Origin: a bacterium
GTDB taxonomy: Bacteria; Oederibacteriota; JAJYGY01
Length of the DNA: 6,260 bases
Assembly: GCA_021790555.1 (NCBI GenBank)
Contig: JAJYGY010000129.1
Span: 1 to 6,260 of the forward strand
Direction of reading: 5' to 3'
Part shown: piece by piece, positions 1-5,293 of the stretch
Layout: each line of letters starts with the position of its first letter
How positions within the stretch are numbered: position 1 is the first letter of the stretch
The notes under the pieces: model-generated
Seen by the model: the letters and a program-made list of their open reading frames with translations, nothing else
Told to the model about the DNA's origin: nothing
Database searches by the model: none
Program-made: the position numbers and the translations under genes

Positions 1-406
1 TTTCGCCAACGACCAGCTGAAGGAGAACCTGCTGAAGACGGTGCAGAACACCCGCCGCCTTTCCGGAGACATGGCCGACATGGTGGAGGAGTCGCGGTCC
101 GACGTGCACGTGGCCCTGGGGCATTTCGTCAAGGTCTCGTCCAACCTGGAGAAGGCCAGCCGGGAGGCCGACCAGGTGGCCTCTAATTTCGAGAACCTCT
201 CCTCGCCGAAGAACCAGAAGAACCTGGAGGAGAGCCTGGCCCTGCTGCATTCCAGCCTGGACAAGATGAACCGCGTCATGACCCAGGTGGACCACAAGAA
301 GGGCCCCCTGGGAGCCCTGGTCTACGACGACAAGATGGCGGACAACCTGCGCGGCCTCATCCAGGACCTGCGGGAACACCCCTGGAAGCTGCTGTGGAAG
401 CAGTAG
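1..406 (+). CDS. MCE/MlaD-family lipid-transport protein, C-terminal part (5' truncated)
   Basis: The frame is open from base 2 to the TAG at 404-406, giving 134 residues; the start lies beyond the left edge. The visible part is almost entirely helical and polar, with alternating Leu/Val and charged residues (for example SSNLEKASREADQVASNFEN), as expected of a coiled coil. It ends in a compact motif, GPLGALVYDDKMADNL followed by HPWKLLWKQ. From family knowledge, this Gly-x-Leu-Gly...Tyr-Asp-Asp...Asn-Pro-Trp-Lys-Leu-like ending is typical of longer MCE/MlaD (Ttg2C) proteins, the periplasmic lipid-binding subunits of Mla-type phospholipid ABC transporters. They are anchored in the inner membrane by an N-terminal helix. 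The MCE domain itself is not in the window, so the family call rests on the C-terminal tail alone. The permease and ATPase genes would be expected upstream. It ends 19 bases before radA and may be co-transcribed with it. Confidence 0.72.
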   Translation, partial: FANDQLKENLLKTVQNTRRLSGDMADMVEESRSDVHVALGHFVKVSSNLEKASREADQVASNFENLSSPKNQKNLEESLALLHSSLDKMNRVMTQVDHKKGPLGALVYDDKMADNLRGLIQDLREHPWKLLWKQ

Positions 407-425
407 CGCGGGGGCGGGGGATCGC

Positions 426-1802
426 ATGGCGAAATTGAGGGTCCAATACGCCTGCCAGGAGTGCGGCGCCACCCAGGTGAAGTGGATGGGCCGCTGCCCC
501 TCCTGCGGGGGCTGGAACACGCTTCAGGAGGAGGCGGCCGCCGAGGATTCCCCCGCGCGCGGCCAGGCCCTTCCGGTGGAGGCGCCCGCGGCGGTGTCCC
601 TGGACGAGGTGGCGGAGGCCCCGGTGCCCCGCTTCACCACGGGCCTGGCCGAGGTGGACCGCGTGCTGGGCGGGGGCCTGGTGCCTGGAAGCCTGGTGCT
701 GCTGGGCGGGGATCCGGGCGTGGGCAAGTCCACGCTGGTGCTGCAGGCCTGCGCCGGCCTGGCGGCCTCGGGAAGGAAGGTGCTCTACGCCTCGGGCGAG
801 GAGAGCGTGCAGCAGGTGCACCTGCGGGCCCGGCGCCTGGGCGTGCTTTCGCCCGGCATCCGCCTGGTGGCCGAGACCCAGTGGGAGAAGGTGGCGGCCT
901 GCGCCTCCGCGGAGGCCTGCGGGGTGCTGGTGGTGGATTCCATCCAGACCCTTTTCAGCTCCGACCTGCCGGCCTCGCCCGGCACGGTGAGCCAGGTGCG
1001 CGAATGCGCCGTGCGCCTGATGGCGCTGGCCAAGAGCCGGAACCTGCCCGTCTTCCTGATCGGCCACGTCACCAAGGACGGCAGCCTGGCCGGCCCGCGC
1101 GTGCTGGAACACCTGGTGGACGCGGTGCTGACCCTGGAGGGCGACGCCGACCATTCCTTCCGGATGCTGAGGGCCTCCAAAAACCGCTTCGGGAACACGC
1201 GCGAGCTGGGGCTGTTCGAGATGCGCGAGCAGGGGCTGGCCCAGGTCTCCAACCCCTCCGAGTACCTGCTGAGGCAGCGGGGCCTGGCCCAGCCGGGCGC
1301 CTGCGCCATGGCCAGCCTGGAGGGCAGCCGCCCCCTGCTGGTGGAGGTGCAGGCCCTGGTGACGGCCTCGCACGAGGGCGCCGCCCGGCGCTCCAGCGCC
1401 GGGGTGGACCCCTGGCGGCTCAACCTGCTCTACGCCGTGCTGGAAAAGCGCTGCGGCATTCCCCTGCACCAGCAGGACGTCTTCGTTTCGGTGGCGGGGG
1501 GGTTCCGGCTGCAGGAGCCGGCGGCGGACCTGGCCCTGGCCGCGGCCGTCAGCAGTTCGCTGCGCGACCAGGCGCTTCCCAGGCAGTGGATCGTGTTCGG
1601 GGAGGTGGGCCTGGGCGGCGAGGTGAGGCCGGTCAAGCAGACCGGCCTGCGGCTGAAGGAAGCCGCCCGGTTCGGGTTCAAGCACGCCGTGGTGCCCTGG
1701 GCCGAGGGCCGCGAGGCCGAGGAATGGAAGGGCCTGGGCATCGCCGCGCATCCGGTGAAGGAACTGGGCGAGGCCCTGGCGGCGCTGTGGCAGGCCGGGT
1801 AG
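426..1802 (+). CDS. radA: DNA repair protein RadA (branch-migration ATPase)
   Basis: Encodes a complete 458-residue RadA, matching the family length of about 455-460. RadA (Sms) is a RecA-like cytoplasmic ATPase that drives branch migration of recombination intermediates. All family blocks are present in order. A four-cysteine zinc finger uses C10, C13, C24 and C27 (CQECG and CPSCGGW). The Walker A motif GGDPGVGKST is at 94-103 with catalytic K101, and a Walker B-like strand VLVVDSIQT lies around 167-175. The RadA-specific KNRFG motif is at 252-256. A C-terminal Lon-protease-like domain runs from about 290 to the end and includes DVFVSVAGG and GEVGLGGEVRPV. The ATG at 426 is chosen because the zinc finger begins nine residues later. 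A G-run at 416-420 sits five bases upstream as a modest ribosome binding site. ispD follows after 23 bases. Confidence 0.98.
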   Translation: MAKLRVQYACQECGATQVKWMGRCPSCGGWNTLQEEAAAEDSPARGQALPVEAPAAVSLDEVAEAPVPRFTTGLAEVDRVLGGGLVPGSLVLLGGDPGVGKSTLVLQACAGLAASGRKVLYASGEESVQQVHLRARRLGVLSPGIRLVAETQWEKVAACASAEACGVLVVDSIQTLFSSDLPASPGTVSQVRECAVRLMALAKSRNLPVFLIGHVTKDGSLAGPRVLEHLVDAVLTLEGDADHSFRMLRASKNRFGNTRELGLFEMREQGLAQVSNPSEYLLRQRGLAQPGACAMASLEGSRPLLVEVQALVTASHEGAARRSSAGVDPWRLNLLYAVLEKRCGIPLHQQDVFVSVAGGFRLQEPAADLALAAAVSSSLRDQALPRQWIVFGEVGLGGEVRPVKQTGLRLKEAARFGFKHAVVPWAEGREAEEWKGLGIAAHPVKELGEALAALWQAG

Positions 1803-1815
1803 GCATTTCCATGGC

Positions 1816-1821
1816 AGGAGG
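1816..1821 (+). promoter_or_regulatory. Shine-Dalgarno sequence of ispD
   Basis: A perfect AGGAGG lies four bases before the ATG at 1826. It decides the start. An in-frame ATG at 1811 would add five residues and place this ribosome binding site inside the gene, with only the weaker GGTAGG at 1798-1803 ahead of it. Confidence 0.75.
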
Positions 1822-1825
1822 TCGG

Positions 1826-2527
1826 ATGAGTCGGGCAAAAGCCGGCGCGATTCTCGTGGCGGCGGGTTCCGGGGTGAGGCTGAAGGCCGGGGTTCGCAAG
1901 GCCTGGGTGCGCCTGGGCGGACGGCCCCTGCTGGCCTGGGCCCTGAGGGCGCTGGACGCGAGCCCCCGCGTGGGCGAGATCGCCCTGGTGGTGCATCCCG
2001 AAGACCTGCGCCTGGCCGCGGCCTTCGTGGCGAGGCGCCGGGGGCTCCCCAAACCGGTGCACCTGGCCGTGGGCGGGCGCGAGCGCCAGGACTCGGTGGC
2101 GCACGGGCTGCAGGCCCTGAGGGGCGCCTGGCCGGCGGTGCTGGTGCAGGACGCGGGCCGGCCCTTCATGCGGCCGCACCGCGTGCAAGCCTGGGTGGAT
2201 TCGGCTCTTTCCAGGGGCAGCGGCATCGCCGCGGTGCCGGTGAAGGATTCCATCAAGCGGGCGCGCTCCGGCCGGGTCGAAAGCCTGCCCAGGGCGGAGC
2301 TGTGGGCGGCCCAGACGCCCCAGGCGCTGCGGCGCGGCTGGCTTGAGAAGGCCCAGGACTGGGCCCAAAAAGGGAGGAGGCGGTTCACCGACGAAGCCGG
2401 CCTTGTGGAGGCCTGGGGCCGGCGCGTCCACCTGGTGCAGGCCTATTACGAAAACATGAAGGTCACCACCCCCGAGGACCTGGTGGTGGCCAAAGCCCTT
2501 TCGGCCGGTTTCCGCGCCGGGCGCTGA
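1826..2527 (+). CDS. ispD: 2-C-methyl-D-erythritol 4-phosphate cytidylyltransferase
   Basis: Encodes 233 residues, close to the 236 of E. coli IspD. The enzyme joins MEP and CTP to form CDP-methylerythritol and pyrophosphate, the third step of the MEP isoprenoid pathway, in the cytoplasm. The N-terminal nucleotide-binding loop reads AAGSGVRL (12-19), with R18 and K25 at the positions of the E. coli catalytic pair R20/K27. GGRERQDSV (83-91) is the CTP-contacting loop. DAGRPF (109-114) contains D109, equivalent to E. coli D106. VPVKDSIK (137-144), TPQ (164-166), TDEA (188-191) and NMKVTTPEDL (210-219, with K212) complete the family signature. There are small departures from consensus: RKAWVRL where most have K-Q-Y/F-hydrophobic, and VQDAGRP in place of V-H-D-A-A-R-P. 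ispF follows 31 bases later, and the two enzymes are commonly adjacent or fused. Confidence 0.97.
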   Translation: MSRAKAGAILVAAGSGVRLKAGVRKAWVRLGGRPLLAWALRALDASPRVGEIALVVHPEDLRLAAAFVARRRGLPKPVHLAVGGRERQDSVAHGLQALRGAWPAVLVQDAGRPFMRPHRVQAWVDSALSRGSGIAAVPVKDSIKRARSGRVESLPRAELWAAQTPQALRRGWLEKAQDWAQKGRRRFTDEAGLVEAWGRRVHLVQAYYENMKVTTPEDLVVAKALSAGFRAGR

Positions 2528-2546
2528 ACCGGAGGGGGGCATCGAT

Positions 2547-2552
2547 GGGGGG
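2547..2552 (+). promoter_or_regulatory. G-rich ribosome binding site of ispF
   Basis: A run of six G at 2547-2552 lies six bases before the ATG at 2559. A second purine block, GGAGGGGGG, lies at 2531-2539, too far away to serve this start. The G-run is a less standard anti-Shine-Dalgarno match than the AGGAGG of ispD. Confidence 0.5.
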
Positions 2553-2558
2553 TCGATC

Positions 2559-3071
2559 ATGCGGATCGGAATCGGCTACGACGTGCACCGCCTTTCCAAG
2601 GGGCGGAAGCTGTTCCTGGGGGGCTATGAAATCCCGGGCTCGGAATACGGACTGGAGGGGCACTCGGACGCCGACGCGCTGATGCACGCCGTCTGCGACG
2701 CCCTGCTGGGAGCGGCGGGCCAGGCCGACCTGGGCCAGCTGTTCCCGGACAGCGACGCCCAGTGGAAGGGGGCCCCGTCCAGGGTCTTTTTGGGGGAGGC
2801 CCTGCGCCGCGTGGCCGAGGCCGGGTTCGAGCTGGGCAACCTGGACTGCGTGATCGTGACGGAAAAGCCCAAGCTGGCCCCGCACTACATGAAGATCCGC
2901 GAGTCCCTGGCCACCCTGATGGGCGTCTCCCTGGAGCAGGTCAACGTGAAGGCCAAGACCAACGAGAAGCTGGGTTATGTGGGCGCGGAGGAGGCCCTGG
3001 AGGCCAACTGCGTGGCCCTTCTCAAGGAGGCCCGGGACCAGGACGAACGAGACGAAGGAGATTATTCCTAA
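2559..3071 (+). CDS. ispF: 2-C-methyl-D-erythritol 2,4-cyclodiphosphate synthase
   Basis: Encodes 170 residues; most IspF proteins are about 157-160. IspF cyclises CDP-methylerythritol 2-phosphate to MEcPP with release of CMP, as a homotrimer with active sites between subunits. The start MRIGIGYDVHRL is the classic IspF N-terminus. The zinc ligands are visible as D8 and H10 in GYDVH and H43 in ALMHAVCDALLGA. The substrate loop GHSDAD is at 34-39, and LFPDSD (61-66) is the usual following motif. KAKTNEKLGYVG (131-142) carries T134 and E136, equivalent to the E. coli T133/E135 pair at the nucleotide site. The extra length is a highly charged tail, ARDQDERDEGDYS, after the last conserved helix. 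It probably adds nothing to catalysis and is likely disordered. The gene sits between ispD and gltX in the same direction, 26 bases before the gltX start. Confidence 0.98.
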   Translation: MRIGIGYDVHRLSKGRKLFLGGYEIPGSEYGLEGHSDADALMHAVCDALLGAAGQADLGQLFPDSDAQWKGAPSRVFLGEALRRVAEAGFELGNLDCVIVTEKPKLAPHYMKIRESLATLMGVSLEQVNVKAKTNEKLGYVGAEEALEANCVALLKEARDQDERDEGDYS

Positions 3072-3086
3072 CCCCCCTTTTTTCCA
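3070..3086 (+). other. Pyrimidine-rich leader with C6-T6 run before gltX
   Basis: Between the ispF stop and the gltX ATG lies a run of six C followed by six T (3072-3083). The best nearby ribosome-binding match, AAGGAG at 3055-3060, is inside the ispF coding end and 37 bases from the gltX ATG. Only the weak AGGCAG (3086-3091) precedes the start at normal distance. This leader looks unlike those of the other genes in the operon. No hairpin strong enough to call a terminator is visible. Confidence 0.4.
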
Positions 3087-3097
3087 GGCAGCCCGAC

Positions 3098-4534
3098 ATG
3101 GCAGTTCGAGTCCGTTTCGCGCCTTCCCCCTCCGGCGACCTGCACGTGGGCAACGCGCGCACCGCGCTGTTCAACTGGCTTTTCGCGCGGAAGGAAGGCG
3201 GACAATTCATCCTCAGGATCGAGGACACAGACCGGCAGCGTTCCACCCCCGAGGCCATCGCCGCCATCCTGGATTCCCTGGCCTGGCTGGGGCTGGACTG
3301 GGACGAGGGGCCGGGCGTGGGCGGGCCGAAGGGGCCCTACCAGCAGTCCCTGCGCCTGGATTCCTACCGGGAGCTGGGGGACAGGCTGCTGCGGGAGGGG
3401 AATGCCTACTGGTGCTACAGCAGCCCCGAGGAGCTGGAGGAGGAGCGCCGGCAGCTGCTGGAGAGCGGCGGGAGGAAGCGCCCCCACGCCGACCGCTCCC
3501 TGACCGCGGAGCAGCGCGGGGCCAGGGAGGCCACCGGGGTGAAGCCCAGCCTTCGTTTCGCCGTGCCGGACCTGGGCGGGGACCTGGCCTTCGAGGACCT
3601 GGTGCGCGGGGAGATCCGCGTGCCCATGGCCGAGATCGGCGACTTCAACCTGATCAAGTCCGACGGCACCCCCATGTACAACTTCGCCGCCGTGGTGGAC
3701 GACCACGGGATGGGCATCACCCACGTGCTGCGCGGCGAGGACGGCATCTCCAACACCCCCCGGCAGCTGCTGCTCTACCGGGCCCTGGGGTGGGAGCCTC
3801 CCCGGTTCGGGCACATGAGCTTCATCCTGGGGCCCGACCACGGCAAGCTTTCCAAGAGCCACGGCGACACTTCCATCGGGGATTTCAAGGCCAGGGGTTA
3901 CCTGCCCGAGGCCCTGGTGAACTACCTGGTGCTGCTGGGCCTGGGAGGGCACGGGGAGGGTTCCGAGGTGCTGGACCGGGAGCGCATGAAGGGGATGTTC
4001 TCGGTGGAGGCGATGGTCAAGAATCCGGCCATCTTCGACTACGGCAAGCTCCAGTTCCTCAACGCGCATTACCTCCGTGAAATGCCGCCGGCCCGGTTGT
4101 TGGAGACCGCCCGGCCCTTCCTGCGGGCCGCGGGTGTGGAGGCCGAGGAGGGCTGGCTGGGCCGGGCCCTGGACCTGGCGAAGGGCCAGGCGGTGCTGCT
4201 GGCCGACCTGCCCCGCGAACTGGACTTCTTCTTCCGCGAGCCCGAGCCGGCGGCAGGGGAGGCCGCCGCCGTGCTGGCCGGCGAGGCCGGGCGCAAGGCC
4301 CTGGCCGGCCTGGTGAAGACCCTGGCCTCGAGCCCCTTTCCCCGGGACGCCGACGAGGCCAAGGCCTTCTTCAAGCGGGCCCAGGCCGAGGCCCAGGTGA
4401 AGGGCAAGGATTTTTTCATGCCGGTGCGCCTGGCCCTGACGGGCCGCGAGCACGGTCCCGAACTGGTGCGCCTGCTTCCCCTGATGAAGCCGGAGGACTG
4501 CGCGCGCAGGGCCAGGAAGCACCTGGAAGCCTGA
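3098..4534 (+). CDS. gltX: Glutamate--tRNA ligase (GluRS)
   Basis: Encodes 478 residues, a normal GluRS length. The enzyme charges tRNA-Glu with glutamate in the cytoplasm. The class I signature is complete. FAPSPSGDLHVGNARTAL holds the HIGH-type motif HVGN (16-19). RIEDTDRQRS (40-49) contains the glutamate-site region. DFNLIKSDGTPMYNFA (182-197) and HVLRGEDGISNTPRQ (209-223) form the catalytic fold, and the KMSKS-type loop is KLSKS at 250-254. KLQFLNAHYLR (317-327) opens the all-helical anticodon-binding half, which ends in MPVRLALTGREHGPEL (441-456). The zinc-binding cysteines of E. coli GluRS are absent; only C106 in WCYSSPEEL remains, as in the zinc-free GluRS type. The ATG at 3098 is chosen because conserved sequence begins at residue 4. 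The HGPEL ending and Glu-type motifs argue against GlnRS. rlmB starts 25 bases downstream. Confidence 0.97.
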   Translation: MAVRVRFAPSPSGDLHVGNARTALFNWLFARKEGGQFILRIEDTDRQRSTPEAIAAILDSLAWLGLDWDEGPGVGGPKGPYQQSLRLDSYRELGDRLLREGNAYWCYSSPEELEEERRQLLESGGRKRPHADRSLTAEQRGAREATGVKPSLRFAVPDLGGDLAFEDLVRGEIRVPMAEIGDFNLIKSDGTPMYNFAAVVDDHGMGITHVLRGEDGISNTPRQLLLYRALGWEPPRFGHMSFILGPDHGKLSKSHGDTSIGDFKARGYLPEALVNYLVLLGLGGHGEGSEVLDRERMKGMFSVEAMVKNPAIFDYGKLQFLNAHYLREMPPARLLETARPFLRAAGVEAEEGWLGRALDLAKGQAVLLADLPRELDFFFREPEPAAGEAAAVLAGEAGRKALAGLVKTLASSPFPRDADEAKAFFKRAQAEAQVKGKDFFMPVRLALTGREHGPELVRLLPLMKPEDCARRARKHLEA

Positions 4535-4547
4535 CGGGCCGCCCAAC

Positions 4548-4553
4548 AAGGAG
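4548..4553 (+). promoter_or_regulatory. Shine-Dalgarno sequence for the TTG start of rlmB
   Basis: AAGGAG sits six bases ahead of the TTG at 4560. This placement is what supports a TTG start, because the first in-frame ATG lies at codon 42, well inside the conserved N-terminal domain. Confidence 0.75.
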
Positions 4554-4559
4554 TCGGAA

Positions 4560-5288
4560 TTGCCTCGTTTTATTTTCGGGAAGCGTCCGGTGGCCGAGGT
4601 TCTGGAAGCCGGATTCCCAAAACTTGAAGCCCTGGTCCTCGCCAAGGGGCTGGAAAAGAAGGAAGCCGACCGCTTCGCGGAAATGGCAGGCCGGGCCGGG
4701 GTGGCCGTGCAGTGGCAGGCCAGGGCGTGGCTGGACCGGCAGTCCCGGGGAGGCAACCACCAGGGAGTGGCGGCCTGGGCCCCGGAATACCGCTATGCCG
4801 ACCTGGTGGGCCTGCTGAAGGGCGCCGGTCCCTCCTGCCTGCTGCTGGTCCTGGACCAGGTGCAGGATCCGCAGAACCTGGGGGCCATCCTGCGCAGCGC
4901 CGAGGGGGCCGGATGCGCGGCCGTGGTCATCCCCAAGGACCACGCCGCCGCGGTGACGCCCGCGGCCGAGAGGGCCTCGGCCGGGGCTTCGGCGCTGTTG
5001 CCGGTGTGCCAGGTGGGCAACCTGTCGCAGGCCCTCGACGACATCAAGGGGGCGGGCTTCTGGTGCTACGGGCTGGCCGGCGGCGCCGAGGAAAGCGTGC
5101 ACGCGCAGGAGTTCTCGGGAAAGGTCTGCCTGGTGCTGGGCAGCGAAGGCAGGGGCCTGCGCCCCCTGGTGGCCCGCCACTGCGACAAGCTGCTGAAGCT
5201 GCCCATGCGCGGCAGGGTGGCCTCGCTGAACGTCTCGGTGGCCGCCGGAATCGCCCTGTTCGAGGCGGCCCGGCAGCTGGAAAAATGA
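4560..5288 (+). CDS. rlmB: 23S rRNA (guanosine-2'-O-)-methyltransferase RlmB, SpoU family
   Basis: Encodes 242 residues, matching E. coli RlmB (243). RlmB uses S-adenosylmethionine to methylate the ribose of G2251 in the 23S rRNA P-loop. The N-terminal L30e-like RNA-binding domain (about 1-75) begins FGKRPVAEVLEAG and ends with the conserved GGNHQGVAA. The C-terminal SPOUT (knotted) domain has all three motifs: motif 1 LDQVQDPQNLGAILRSAE (98-115, with N106 and R112), motif 2 LVLGSEGRGL (191-200, with E196) and motif 3 LPMRGRVASLNVSVAAG (214-230). The HQGV motif and full N-terminal domain favour RlmB over TrmL or TrmH, although other SpoU-family 2'-O-methyltransferases cannot be wholly excluded. 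Translation starts at TTG. It is the last gene of the + strand run, ending five bases before the stop codon of the opposing gene. Confidence 0.93.
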   Translation: MPRFIFGKRPVAEVLEAGFPKLEALVLAKGLEKKEADRFAEMAGRAGVAVQWQARAWLDRQSRGGNHQGVAAWAPEYRYADLVGLLKGAGPSCLLLVLDQVQDPQNLGAILRSAEGAGCAAVVIPKDHAAAVTPAAERASAGASALLPVCQVGNLSQALDDIKGAGFWCYGLAGGAEESVHAQEFSGKVCLVLGSEGRGLRPLVARHCDKLLKLPMRGRVASLNVSVAAGIALFEAARQLEK

Positions 5289-5293
5289 GGGGG

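Noticed and set aside
461..1825. The ispD frame stays open for 455 codons upstream through radA, suggesting a long IspD fusion
   Set aside because: The upstream translation is a Gly/Ala/Arg/Pro-rich shift of radA, and a perfect AGGAGG precedes the ATG at 1826 where IspD homology begins.
357..1838. Long open frame (493 codons) on the - strand opposite radA
   Set aside because: The translation is Gly/Pro/Arg/His/Gln-rich with no recognisable domain, as expected from the antisense of a high-GC gene with G/C third positions; radA on the + strand is certain.
3055..3084. GAAGGAG pairing with the T-run downstream as a hairpin terminator after ispF
   Set aside because: The pairing needs several G-T pairs and a bulge, and the T-run would be part of the stem rather than follow it.
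2762..3097. Possible N-terminal extension of GltX, since its frame is open back to 2762
   Set aside because: This stretch is ispF read out of frame; GluRS homology starts at the ATG at 3098.
3068..4756. Long open frame (562 codons) on the - strand opposite gltX, and another at 4416-5840 opposite rlmB
   Set aside because: Both are low-complexity antisense shadows of well-identified + strand genes in GC-rich DNA.
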